Assembly: GCF_030695525.1 (NCBI RefSeq)
Contig: NZ_JAUYSS010000046.1
Location: 1-64,000 of the forward strand
Length of the DNA stretch: 64,000 nt
Direction of reading: 5' to 3'
From: Daejeonella sp.
Lineage (GTDB): Bacteria > Bacteroidota > Bacteroidia > Sphingobacteriales > Sphingobacteriaceae
In this document: positions 43,675-52,265 of the stretch, in pieces
Layout: the number at the start of each line of letters is the position of its first letter
Numbering within the stretch: the first letter of the stretch is position 1
The notes under the pieces: generated by a model
The model's input: only the letters and a program-made list of their open reading frames with translations
Databases searched by the model: none
Told to the model about the DNA's origin: nothing
Position numbers and translations under genes: made by a program

Positions 43675-44934
43675 CTATTCCATTTCAAGTTTTCTGATCA
43701 GCTCTGCACTCTGGGCCCGGCCCTGATCAAGTCTTCCTGCAAAGAATGTTTTTACCTGATCAAAGTGCTGTTTATAGCCCTCCATGTCACCGTAAACAAT
43801 GAGTGAGGTCCATTCCCTCACCGCTGAATGGAATTCCAGATCATCACCCCGAATGGTCTTGTCAAATAAAGCGGTATTGATTGACTCTTCAAGTAATTCT
43901 TCATTCTTGAAAAGGTATTCTGCGATACCAAGCCGCAATCTGAATGGGGGAGTCTGACAGATCAGGTTATCGTAGGGGTTAATACCCAGATGGTACCATG
44001 CATCAACCATGCTTAGCAGACTGAGGTGAGAATTTGGCTTGCGGCTCTCTGATCCCGCCGATAAGGAGAATTCCTGCATCACTTTTTCATCCAGCATCAC
44101 CGGTTTATGGTCCTGGCCAAAAATAAAGTCCCTTGCCTGATATAAGCGCTTTCTGAATGCTGCTTCTTCCTCTTTGATCATCAGTTTAAATAACTCTGAT
44201 TCAGAAATAGCATAGCGCTTGATCTGATGACGGGCATAGGGATTCAAAATTGCGAGTCCGCCATAAATATGAGCCTTATAACTAAAGATTCTAAGGGTAA
44301 TCAAAATTTTAACGTTGTCAATCCCACCTAAATATGAAGCGTTTTCCCAGGGGAAGAAACCTGCTTCTTTCCATGCAGTTCCCATGCTTTCGAAACCCAT
44401 ATGTGTCACAGCCTGCGTATCGGCAACAATTTTATCATGTTCATGAAAATCAGCTATTTCTACCAGCACCGAACCTAATGCCGACAGAAGATCTGTCATA
44501 CGTTGATAGGCTTCCTTTGTAGTTCTGTGAGGAATTACAATCATTTTTTGCCCCTTTGGATCAAATCCTGGACCATGGAGGGAGTGACAGCTTATAATAT
44601 GGGCATCTTTTGGAAGGTATTTTTCAAAGGCCTCTATTTCCGGATGTTTAACAGAAGTTTGTCCGGCAACTATTGCTCCGTATTTGGTATAAGAACCATA
44701 CAAACTCAGCACTTCGGCAATTCGTTCAGCTTCAACAGAATAAATGATTACATCAGAAATTCGGGAAACAGCTTTACCATCCTCCATGATTTCTATACCA
44801 TATGGGCTTAACTCATTTTCCAGTATTTCCCTACGATTTGGCAGGTCGCATCCGTAAACCCTGTATCCGGCTTTGGCAAAAGACTTAGCGTAGATACAGC
44901 CCATGTCGCCAAGGCCTATGATTCCTATATTCAT
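43675..44934 (-). CDS. Prephenate dehydrogenase-like protein (TYR1 type)
   Basis: The 419-residue protein has an N-terminal Rossmann fold (IGIIGLGDMGCIYAKSFAKAGY). The prephenate-dehydrogenase region carries SVKHPEIEAFEKYLP and the CHSLHGPGFDPKGQKMIVIPHR block, which matches the yeast TYR1 pattern (SLHGP) more than the typical bacterial TyrA HPMFGP. Helical C-terminal half. The reaction would be NAD(P)-dependent oxidative decarboxylation of prephenate to 4-hydroxyphenylpyruvate for tyrosine. It is not next to other aromatic genes. It diverges from glpK across 122 bases. Confidence 0.8.
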   Translation of the reverse strand: MNIGIIGLGDMGCIYAKSFAKAGYRVYGCDLPNRREILENELSPYGIEIMEDGKAVSRISDVIIYSVEAERIAEVLSLYGSYTKYGAIVAGQTSVKHPEIEAFEKYLPKDAHIISCHSLHGPGFDPKGQKMIVIPHRTTKEAYQRMTDLLSALGSVLVEIADFHEHDKIVADTQAVTHMGFESMGTAWKEAGFFPWENASYLGGIDNVKILITLRIFSYKAHIYGGLAILNPYARHQIKRYAISESELFKLMIKEEEAAFRKRLYQARDFIFGQDHKPVMLDEKVMQEFSLSAGSESRKPNSHLSLLSMVDAWYHLGINPYDNLICQTPPFRLRLGIAEYLFKNEELLEESINTALFDKTIRGDDLEFHSAVREWTSLIVYGDMEGYKQHFDQVKTFFAGRLDQGRAQSAELIRKLEME

Positions 44935-45006
44935 GTTTAAAGGGGTGATGTATTTATGGATAAAAATTAATCTATTTTTTATCTTGTTTCAATATTACAT
45001 ATTTTT

Positions 45007-45021
45007 CTCATATTTAATGAG
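45007..45021. promoter_or_regulatory. Palindrome CTCATATTTAATGAG between tyrA-like gene and glpK
   Basis: A 15-base interrupted palindrome (CTCAT/ATGAG, 5-base spacer) lies 35 bases before the glpK start. Its half-site orientation differs from the Fnr-like boxes, so it may be the site of another regulator of the glycerol genes. Inference only. Confidence 0.3.
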
Positions 45022-45056
45022 GCCTTATCAATCCGGCCAAGTAAATTAGGTTCAAT

Positions 45057-46544
45057 ATGCCAGATTATATTTTAGCACTCGATCAGGGTACAACAAGTTC
45101 CAGAGCCATTTTATTTAACCGTAAGGGCAGTATAGTTGCCGTTTCTCAAAAAGAATTTGCACAGATCTATCCTAAACCCGGATGGGTGGAACATGATCCC
45201 GTAGAAATCTGGTCAACGCAGGTAGCAGTAGCTACCGAGGCCATGGTTAAAGCGGGAATCAATCCCCGGGATATCCATGCCATTGGAATAACCAACCAAA
45301 GGGAAACAACCATTGTCTGGGATAAAGAAACCGGGCTTCCGGTTTATAATGCAATTGTTTGGCAGGATCGCAGAACCTCAGATTATTGTGATTCAATCCG
45401 TAAGGAATATGGTGAAGGAATCCAGAAAAAGACCGGTCTGATTATTGATTCATATTTTTCAGCAAGCAAAGTGAGGTGGATTCTTGAAAATGTAAAAGGA
45501 GCAAGAGAAAAAGCTGAGCAGGGGAAGCTCCTTTTTGGTACTGTGGATAGCTGGCTGATCTGGAAATTGTCGGGAGGTAAATGCCATGTAACTGATGTGA
45601 GTAATGCATCCCGAACGATGCTTTTTGACATCAATACACTTGTGTGGGATAAGGAATTGCTCCGGATATTTGATATTCCTGAGGCCATGTTGCCCGGGGT
45701 CAAATCATCAAGCGAAGTATTCTGCGAAACTGCAGGGGATATTCTTGCTTCGAAAATTCCGATCGCAGGAATTGCAGGCGATCAGCAGGCAGCGCTTTTT
45801 GGTCAGATGTGTACCAAAGTTGGCATGGTAAAAAATACTTATGGTACCGGATGCTTCATGCTGATGAACATAGGCAAAAAGCCAAAAATATCCTCAAATA
45901 ATCTGTTGACTACAATTGCCTGGAAGATAAATGGGGAAGTGACATATGCTTTGGAGGGAGGAATTTTTATTGGTGGAGCCGTAGTTCAATGGCTGAGGGA
46001 TGAGCTGGGCCTGATCAGAACATCATCAGAGGTGGAAGAACTGGCAGCAAAAGTGGAAGATACCGGCGGTGTTTATATAGTCCCGGCTTTTGCCGGATTG
46101 GGTGCTCCGCACTGGGATCAGCATGCAAGAGGTACAATAACCGGGATTACCCGGGGCACAAATTCAGGCCATTTTGCAAGGGCAGCTCTGGAAAGTATAG
46201 CTTTTCAAACAATGGACGTACTTAAGGCAATGGAAGCGGATGCGGGTACTCCAATCAGTGAATTACGTGTGGATGGAGGTGCAACAGCCAATAATTTATT
46301 GATGCAGTTTCAGGCTGATATTATGAAATGCAGGGTTATTCGGCCAAAGGTTACTGAGGTAACCGCTCTTGGAGCTGCCTATCTTGCCGGACTAGCAACA
46401 GGTTTCTGGGGAAGTGTTGAGGAAATTGCAGAACAATGGCAGCTTGAAAGAAATTTTGAACCGGAGGAACTGGAAAATTATGATGATCTTGTAAATGGCT
46501 GGAACCGGGCTGTAAGAGCCGCAAAAGCTAATGTAAATCTTTAA
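45057..46544 (+). CDS. glpK: Glycerol kinase
   Basis: The 495-residue FGGY-family kinase has the N-terminal [19 protein letters not shown] phosphate loop, [27 protein letters not shown], and the C-terminal [20 protein letters not shown]. It phosphorylates glycerol to sn-glycerol 3-phosphate at the membrane face, using ATP. glpF follows by 17 bases, a typical uptake-and-trap pair. No glpD is in the window. Confidence 0.97.
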   Translation: MPDYILALDQGTTSSRAILFNRKGSIVAVSQKEFAQIYPKPGWVEHDPVEIWSTQVAVATEAMVKAGINPRDIHAIGITNQRETTIVWDKETGLPVYNAIVWQDRRTSDYCDSIRKEYGEGIQKKTGLIIDSYFSASKVRWILENVKGAREKAEQGKLLFGTVDSWLIWKLSGGKCHVTDVSNASRTMLFDINTLVWDKELLRIFDIPEAMLPGVKSSSEVFCETAGDILASKIPIAGIAGDQQAALFGQMCTKVGMVKNTYGTGCFMLMNIGKKPKISSNNLLTTIAWKINGEVTYALEGGIFIGGAVVQWLRDELGLIRTSSEVEELAAKVEDTGGVYIVPAFAGLGAPHWDQHARGTITGITRGTNSGHFARAALESIAFQTMDVLKAMEADAGTPISELRVDGGATANNLLMQFQADIMKCRVIRPKVTEVTALGAAYLAGLATGFWGSVEEIAEQWQLERNFEPEELENYDDLVNGWNRAVRAAKANVNL

Positions 46545-46561
46545 AATCTAAATTTTTGGAT

Positions 46562-47290
46562 ATGGCACCTTTTACAGCCGAGTTTTTAGGAACAGCACTA
46601 TTGGTTTTACTGGGGAATGGAGTTGTAGCAAACGTTGTTTTAACCGGAACTAAAGGTAACGGCGGCGGATGGATAGTTATCACTACGGCATGGGCACTCG
46701 GAGTTTTTGTCGGAGTGGTTGTTTCGGCCCCTTACAGCGGTGCGCATCTTAATCCTGCAGTGACATTTGCTTTAGCAATCAGCGGAAAGTTTGATTGGGC
46801 ACATGTCCCGGCTTACATGCTCGCTCAGATGCTTGGAGCAATGCTCGGATCCTCACTGGTTTGGCTCAAATATAAAGATCATTTTGCCGCCACTGAAGAC
46901 AAAGGATTAAAACTTGCAGCATTTTGTACAGGGCCTGCAATAAGAAACACATTTTCCAATCTAACCAGTGAAATTATTGGATCTTTTGTGTTGTTGTTCG
47001 TGATATTCCATTTCACCAGTGCTGAAATTGCTGACACTAAAACACCAGTTGGCCTGGGATCATTGGGTGCTATTCCTGTTATGTTTCTGGTTTGGGCCAT
47101 AGGGCTTTCGCTGGGAGGGACAACTGGATATGCCATTAACCCGGTACGCGATCTGGGTCCACGAATAATGCATGCTATACTTCCGGTTGCCGGTAAAGGA
47201 AAATGCGACTGGTCATATTCCTGGATACCGGTTATGGGGCCTATGATCGGAGCTGGTTTTGCTGCTCTGCTATATTTGGCTTTGAATTAG
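46562..47290 (+). CDS. glpF: Glycerol facilitator (MIP channel)
   Basis: A TTG at 46556 is in frame, but the ATG at 46562 is the likely start (242 residues). Six membrane helices and two half-helices are visible. The first signature is HLNPAVTF (canonical NPA), whereas the second reads YAINPVRDLGPR, with NPV instead of NPA. The Arg and the following Asp of the aquaglyceroporin selectivity region (RD) are kept, consistent with glycerol rather than water transport. Co-transcribed with glpK. Confidence 0.93.
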   Translation: MAPFTAEFLGTALLVLLGNGVVANVVLTGTKGNGGGWIVITTAWALGVFVGVVVSAPYSGAHLNPAVTFALAISGKFDWAHVPAYMLAQMLGAMLGSSLVWLKYKDHFAATEDKGLKLAAFCTGPAIRNTFSNLTSEIIGSFVLLFVIFHFTSAEIADTKTPVGLGSLGAIPVMFLVWAIGLSLGGTTGYAINPVRDLGPRIMHAILPVAGKGKCDWSYSWIPVMGPMIGAGFAALLYLALN

Positions 47291-47407
47291 ACTTTTTTTA
47301 ATCCTATTCTGAATTTTTACAAACTCCGGAGAGAAATCTTCTGAATTTAAATCATTTCTTTCAGGGTCAAATCTTCAAATTTATATTCAAAAGACTATTT
47401 TTACAAT

Positions 47408-48595
47408 ATGACTAATAAAGGCGCATTGTTACATGCTATTATTGAAAATGCAATTGACGGAATCATCACAATAGATGAGCGTGGATTAATTGAATCAATA
47501 AATCCTTCTGCCTGTGCTTTGTTTGGCTATACAATAGAGGAAGTGACCGGCAGGAATGTTTCTATGCTGATGCCACAGCCTGATAGGGGTCAGCATGATG
47601 AATATCTTGCCCGATATCAGCGGACGGGTACCCCTCACATCATTGGTACTGGGCGCGACGTAAAAGGCCTGAAGAAAGATGGTACAATGTTTCCCTTCCG
47701 GCTTGCGGTAAGTGAGGTAAAGTATTCAGGAAGGACAATCTATACCGGATTTATCCATGACCTGACCAGGGAAAAAGAAGCAGAGGCTCAGATATTGCAT
47801 TATGCTTCACAACTTGAAAAATTAGTCGAAGATCGTACAAATTCACTTCAGAAATCGGTTACGGAACTTCAGGTAGCAAAAGAAACAGTAAGTCAATCTC
47901 TCGAAAAGGAAAAAGAGCTCAATCAATTGAAAAGCCGGTTTGTGTCGATGGCTTCTCATGAATTCCGAACGCCACTTAGTTCCATACAATTATCTGCTTC
48001 ATTGATTGAAAAGTATAAACTGCAGGATGATGGGACCAATATATCAAAACATGTCAGTAAGATTAAAAATTCTGTAGGTAATTTAACGACCATTCTGGAT
48101 GATTTTCTCTCTCTCGAGCGACTGGAGGCAGGTAAAATTGAAACAGCTTTTTCGAAATTCGATATTGTCAAGCTTTCTGAAGAGATTACTGAGGAGATGC
48201 AAATGATGGCTAAAAAAGATCAGAATATCATTTATCAGCATACCGGACTCCATAGCACAGTGTTGCTGGATCAGAATCTGCTCCGGAACTGTATCATCAA
48301 TTTAATTTCAAATGCCATCAAATATTCAGGTGAAAATACCTTCATTGAGTTCAATACTGAACTTTCGGATACAGAATGTATTGTTACCGTAAGGGATAAT
48401 GGAATTGGCATACCTGAAGCAGATCATAAGCATTTATTTGAGCCATTTTTCAGGGCTAACAATACCGGCAATATCCCGGGAACAGGTCTTGGGCTGAATA
48501 TTATTATGCGTTATGTTAATTTGATGGGAGGAAAGGTTAATTTTACCAGTCTCCCGAAACAGAAAACTATTTTTAACCTGAATTTCCCACAGTAA
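47408..48595 (+). CDS. FixL-like heme-PAS sensor histidine kinase
   Basis: The 395-residue soluble kinase has no membrane helices. The N-terminal PAS (about 5-120) closely follows FixL: NPSACALFGYTIEEVTGRNV, then LMPQPDRGQHDEYLARY, and PHIIGTGRDVKGLKKDG. His63 corresponds to the heme-ligand His of FixL (BjFixL His200), followed 14 residues later by His77 (His214) and 20 residues later by Arg83 (Arg220, the distal O2-contact residue), with identical spacing. A coiled linker (125-175) follows, then HisKA (MASHEFRTPLSS, phospho-His184) and HATPase (NLISNAIKYS, DNGIGIPE, GTGLGLNI). It should bind heme and sense O2. The partner regulator starts 6 bases downstream. Confidence 0.9.
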   Translation: MTNKGALLHAIIENAIDGIITIDERGLIESINPSACALFGYTIEEVTGRNVSMLMPQPDRGQHDEYLARYQRTGTPHIIGTGRDVKGLKKDGTMFPFRLAVSEVKYSGRTIYTGFIHDLTREKEAEAQILHYASQLEKLVEDRTNSLQKSVTELQVAKETVSQSLEKEKELNQLKSRFVSMASHEFRTPLSSIQLSASLIEKYKLQDDGTNISKHVSKIKNSVGNLTTILDDFLSLERLEAGKIETAFSKFDIVKLSEEITEEMQMMAKKDQNIIYQHTGLHSTVLLDQNLLRNCIINLISNAIKYSGENTFIEFNTELSDTECIVTVRDNGIGIPEADHKHLFEPFFRANNTGNIPGTGLGLNIIMRYVNLMGGKVNFTSLPKQKTIFNLNFPQ

Positions 48596-48601
48596 AATTC
48601 T

Positions 48602-49666
48602 ATGAAGAAGAAGAAGATTCTATTAATTGAAGACAACGCGGATATCAGAGATAGTTCTGTTGAAATTCTGGAACTTGCCGGTTATGAAGTTTTGGAAGCT
48701 GAAAATGGTAAAATAGGTGTTGAACTGGCGCAGCAACATATCCCCGACATGATACTTTGTGATATAATGATGCCTGAACTGGATGGTTATGGCGTTTTAT
48801 ATCTCTTATCAAAAAACATGGAAACCTCAAATATCCCCTTTATTTTCCTCACCGCAAAAGCCGAAAGGGCTGATATGAGGAAAGGTATGGACATGGGTGC
48901 CGACGATTATCTGACCAAGCCTTTTGATGATATGGAATTGCTAAATACCATTGAGTCCCGCTTTCAGAAAAAGGAAAAGATGGAATCTTTTTACAGCAAA
49001 TCGTTTGAGAGTCTTCAACTCCTGACCAATCAGAATCAGGGTCTTGATGAATTGAGAAAAATTATTGCCGACCGTAAGGTTAAACAGGTTAGAAAAAAGC
49101 AGATTATTTATTATGAGAGTGATACAATTACAGGCATATATTTGATTCTGAGCGGGAGAGTAAAAGCCGTTAAATTAAGCGAAGACGGAAGGGAATTGGT
49201 TACGGGAATGTATGGACCAGATGAATATCTGGGAATTCAGGCAATGCTTTCTGGAGATCATTATAATGAAACTACTGAAGCTGTCGATGATACTACGATC
49301 TGTCTTCTCCCAAAAGATACTGTAAAGCAGCTACTCGATACCTATACAGATATTGGTCAGAAATTTATTAAGGTGCTTTCAAGCAACCTGATTGAGAAGG
49401 AGGAACAATTACTTCAGTTGGCCTATCACTCAGTGAGGAAACGAATGGCTGAGATCCTGATCCGCCTGGCAAAGCAACAAAATGCCCATGAAAGTTCTGA
49501 AGCACAAATCCGAATCTCAAGAGAAGACCTTGCCTCGATGGCAGGCATGGCTACAGAAACAGTAAGCAGAACCCTGAGCGATTTTAAAGATGAAGGAATC
49601 ATTGAAAAGAAAGGTAGCGTGATTGATATCATCGATTTTTCCAAGCTCCATAAAATGAAAAACTGA
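48602..49666 (+). CDS. Receiver - cNMP-like - Crp HTH fusion response regulator
   Basis: The 354-residue protein has three parts. The receiver domain (1-125) has acidic pocket EDN (Glu10, Asp11), phospho-acceptor Asp54 (LCDIMMPELDG), Thr84 and Lys106 (LTKPF). A Crp-type effector domain (about 150-270) includes YESDTITGIYLILSGRVKAVK. A C-terminal HTH (about 310-350) contains ISREDLASMAGMATETVSRTLSDF. The recognition helix TETVSR keeps the Glu, Ser and Arg that in Fnr (VETISR) contact TTGAT half-sites. It is therefore predicted to be phosphorylated by the FixL-like kinase upstream and to bind Fnr-like boxes. Two such boxes overlap and follow its own stop codon, ahead of ldhA. Confidence 0.9.
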   Translation: MKKKKILLIEDNADIRDSSVEILELAGYEVLEAENGKIGVELAQQHIPDMILCDIMMPELDGYGVLYLLSKNMETSNIPFIFLTAKAERADMRKGMDMGADDYLTKPFDDMELLNTIESRFQKKEKMESFYSKSFESLQLLTNQNQGLDELRKIIADRKVKQVRKKQIIYYESDTITGIYLILSGRVKAVKLSEDGRELVTGMYGPDEYLGIQAMLSGDHYNETTEAVDDTTICLLPKDTVKQLLDTYTDIGQKFIKVLSSNLIEKEEQLLQLAYHSVRKRMAEILIRLAKQQNAHESSEAQIRISREDLASMAGMATETVSRTLSDFKDEGIIEKKGSVIDIIDFSKLHKMKN

Positions 49667-49728
49667 TAAAGATCATTTTTCTTTATGACCTCACTCATTA
49701 CGCAAACTTATTCCTAAAAGTACTTTTG
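49663..49728 (+). promoter_or_regulatory. ldhA-hemN promoter: two Fnr-like boxes and perfect -7 element
   Basis: Box 1 is CTGATAAAGATCAT (49663-49676), overlapping the stop codon of the regulator gene. Box 2 is ATGACCTCACTCAT (49685-49698). TACTTTTG (49721-49728) is an exact match to TAnnTTTG. Box 2 is centred 29.5 bases before the -7 element, so about -42 from the predicted start of transcription, the class II Crp/Fnr activator position. Confidence 0.7.
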
Positions 49729-49745
49729 GAGTAAATGTTTTATTA

Positions 49746-50750
49746 ATGAAAGTTGTTGCGTATAGTGTCAGAGAGTTTGAGAAGGAATTTGTAGCTCGTG
49801 CAAATCAAAAACAACACGATATTACATTGATATCTAATTCCCTAAGCCTTGAAACTGCTTTATATGCAGAGGGCAAAGAGGCTGTTGTGGTATCAACTCA
49901 GGATGAGCTTTCTGAAGAGGTAATCGAAAAACTGGCTGATTTGGGCATTAAATACATTACCACACGATCAGTGTCGACTGATCATATAGACCGGATAGCT
50001 GCCGGTAGAAGAAACATCAAACTGGCGAATGTGCCGTCTTATTCCCCTGCAGCTGTTTCAGAATACACCCTGATGCTCGCACTTTCTTTAGGCCGAAAGA
50101 TTATTCCTACAGTAAATAGTAGCCGGGAGTTCGATTTCAGAATTGATCAGCATATCGGTTTCAACTTTAAAGAAAAAACAGTAGGAATAGTTGGTCTTGG
50201 AGTGATTGGAAAGGCTACTGCCTCAGTATTCAGGAGCCTGGGTTGTGAAATCCTCGGTCATGATATAAGTGAGGTTCCGAACCTGGATGGGATTGAGAGA
50301 GTAAGTTTTGAGCAGCTTCTGGCTGATTCAGATATTATATCCCTTCATATTCCATTAAGCCCTGAGACAAAACATATTATCAATACGCAAAGCATTTCCA
50401 AAATGAAGCCTGGAGTAATGCTAATCAATACCAGCAGGGGTGGATTAATCAAATCAGGTGATCTGATTAAGGCCTTAAAGACTGGTAAAATCGGATGGCT
50501 GGGTTTGGATGGGTATGAATTTGAAAAGGATATATTCTATTCCGATCACCGGAACGATCGGGTAAAAGATCCGATCATGGAAGAATTATTGTCATACCCA
50601 AATGTAATTATTTCACCGCACCAGGCATTTCTCACTAAAGAAGCACTTCAGGAAATTGCAAATGTGATTATTAAGAATCTGGATAACTGGCAAGCGGGAA
50701 AGTGTTCAGGAAAAGCCTGTGTATGTGTTAATGGCTGCTCTAAACGTTGA
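49746..50750 (+). CDS. ldhA: D-lactate dehydrogenase (2-hydroxyacid dehydrogenase) with Cys-rich tail
   Basis: The 334-residue D-isomer 2-hydroxyacid dehydrogenase shows VGIVGLGVIGKA (NAD loop, about 143-154), LINTSRGGLI and the catalytic His in IISPHQAFLTKEA. It reduces pyruvate to D-lactate to regenerate NAD+ in fermentation. The C-terminus ends in CSGKACVCVNGC, giving Cys320, Cys325, Cys327 and Cys331, which are not part of the catalytic fold and might bind metal or act as a redox switch. hemN follows by 24 bases. Two Fnr-like boxes upstream fit anaerobic induction. Confidence 0.88.
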   Translation: MKVVAYSVREFEKEFVARANQKQHDITLISNSLSLETALYAEGKEAVVVSTQDELSEEVIEKLADLGIKYITTRSVSTDHIDRIAAGRRNIKLANVPSYSPAAVSEYTLMLALSLGRKIIPTVNSSREFDFRIDQHIGFNFKEKTVGIVGLGVIGKATASVFRSLGCEILGHDISEVPNLDGIERVSFEQLLADSDIISLHIPLSPETKHIINTQSISKMKPGVMLINTSRGGLIKSGDLIKALKTGKIGWLGLDGYEFEKDIFYSDHRNDRVKDPIMEELLSYPNVIISPHQAFLTKEALQEIANVIIKNLDNWQAGKCSGKACVCVNGCSKR

Positions 50751-50774
50751 AATCTTAGACTCAATTGACCAATT

Positions 50775-52139
50775 ATGAATACCCGGAATCTAATAAACAA
50801 ATATCACGTGGCAGCACCGCGTTATACCAGCTATCCAACTGTCCCTTATTGGAATACTGAAGCCCCCAATATCAATGAATGGAAAGAATCAGTTAGATTT
50901 TCGTTCGATCAAAGCAATTCAGTTAATGGAATCAGCTTGTATGTGCATTTACCATTCTGTGAAAGTCTTTGTACCTATTGTGGCTGTAATACCCGAATTA
51001 CCCGTAATCATCAGGTAGAAGACCCTTATATTCAGGCAGTTTTGAAAGAATGGGCATTGTACAGAGAGGTGTTTGCTGATAAACCCCTGATCCGGGAAAT
51101 TCATCTGGGAGGAGGTACACCAACTTTTTTTGCTGCAGATAACCTCAGGCTTCTTATCAATGGTCTTACAGCAGATGCCGATTTGCATCCTAATGCGGAG
51201 TTTAGTTTTGAAGCACATCCAAATAATACCAGGGAGGATCATCTAAGAACCTTATATGATTTGGGTTTTCGACGGCTTAGCCTCGGTATCCAGGATTTTG
51301 ATCCAAAGGTTCAGCGGATAATCAATCGTATGCAAAGCTTTGAACAGGTAAAGGCCGTCACTGAACTGGCAAGAGAAATTGGGTACTCGTCTATTAATTT
51401 TGATTTGATCTATGGATTGCCGCTCCAGACATATGAAGGATTGGCAGATACAATTTTTCTGGTTGAGAAATTAATGCCCGATCGTATCGCATTTTATAGC
51501 TATGCCCATGTACCATGGATCAAACCCGGACAAAGGAGTTTTACAGAAGCAGATCTTCCCTCAGTAGATGAAAAGCAACGATTATATGAATTAGGTCGTC
51601 AAATGTTTACCTCAATGGCTTATGAAGAGATTGGCATGGATCATTTCGCGCTTAGTACCGATAGCCTTTTTAAGGCTCAGTATTCAGGAAAACTTCACCG
51701 GAATTTCATGGGTTATACCCACCAATACACACAATTGATGGTCGGACTAGGGGTTTCATCAATCAGTGACAGCTGGTTCGCTTTTACTCAAAATGTGAAA
51801 AGAGTAGAAGATTATCTTGAACTGGTGAATAATGGCCAGTTGCCTGTTTTTAAAGCCCATCATTTAACTGAGGAAGATCTGATTATCAGAAAGCATATCT
51901 TAAATCTGATGTGCAAGGGGAAAACAGACTGGAATATAAATGAGCCACTGATTGATGCAATGAAAACAGGACTGGAACGTGCGAAAACACTTCAGGAAGA
52001 TGGATTGCTAATTATCAAGGAGCACAGTTTAATTGTAACCCCGCTGGGAAAACGATTCCTTAGAAATATTTGTATGGCCTTTGATGCCCGACTTTGGGCC
52101 AGCCAGCCTGAAACGCAGTTGTTTAGTATGGCGGGTTAA
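50775..52139 (+). CDS. hemN: Oxygen-independent coproporphyrinogen III oxidase
   Basis: The 454-residue radical SAM enzyme has the CESLCTYCGC motif (Cys62, Cys66, Cys69, plus Cys71) and the HemN-specific IHLGGGTPTFF and HPNNTR segments. It converts coproporphyrinogen III to protoporphyrinogen IX without O2, supplying heme for the cbb3 oxidase and the nos cytochrome under low oxygen. It shares the Fnr-like-box promoter with ldhA. The stop is followed directly by a GC-rich hairpin repeat (52140-52158). Confidence 0.96.
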   Translation: MNTRNLINKYHVAAPRYTSYPTVPYWNTEAPNINEWKESVRFSFDQSNSVNGISLYVHLPFCESLCTYCGCNTRITRNHQVEDPYIQAVLKEWALYREVFADKPLIREIHLGGGTPTFFAADNLRLLINGLTADADLHPNAEFSFEAHPNNTREDHLRTLYDLGFRRLSLGIQDFDPKVQRIINRMQSFEQVKAVTELAREIGYSSINFDLIYGLPLQTYEGLADTIFLVEKLMPDRIAFYSYAHVPWIKPGQRSFTEADLPSVDEKQRLYELGRQMFTSMAYEEIGMDHFALSTDSLFKAQYSGKLHRNFMGYTHQYTQLMVGLGVSSISDSWFAFTQNVKRVEDYLELVNNGQLPVFKAHHLTEEDLIIRKHILNLMCKGKTDWNINEPLIDAMKTGLERAKTLQEDGLLIIKEHSLIVTPLGKRFLRNICMAFDARLWASQPETQLFSMAG

Positions 52140-52265
52140 TTCCGGGTCAAGCCCGGAATGACAGAATCCTACTGTCATCACAGACTTGATTCCTTGTCAT
52201 TGCTGCGAGCCTGATGCGTTGTCATTGCGGGCTTGCCCCGTCGTTATTGCGGACCTGATCCGCAA
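52140..52265. repeat. GC-rich repeat block with GTCATTGCGG units
   Basis: The hairpin TTCCGGG/CCCGGAA (52140-52158) lies immediately after the hemN stop. Three related units follow, beginning at about 52197 (GTCATTGCTGCGAG), 52221 (GTCATTGCGGGC) and 52243 (GTTATTGCGG). The last contains a perfect hairpin TTGCGGA/TCCGCAA (52247-52265). The block forms the 3' end of the convergent SafE-like gene. Confidence 0.75.

Noticed and set aside
45007-45021. CTCATATTTAATGAG as an Fnr-like box before glpK
   Set aside because: Half-site orientation is reversed and the spacer is five bases, so it does not fit the Fnr-like pattern.
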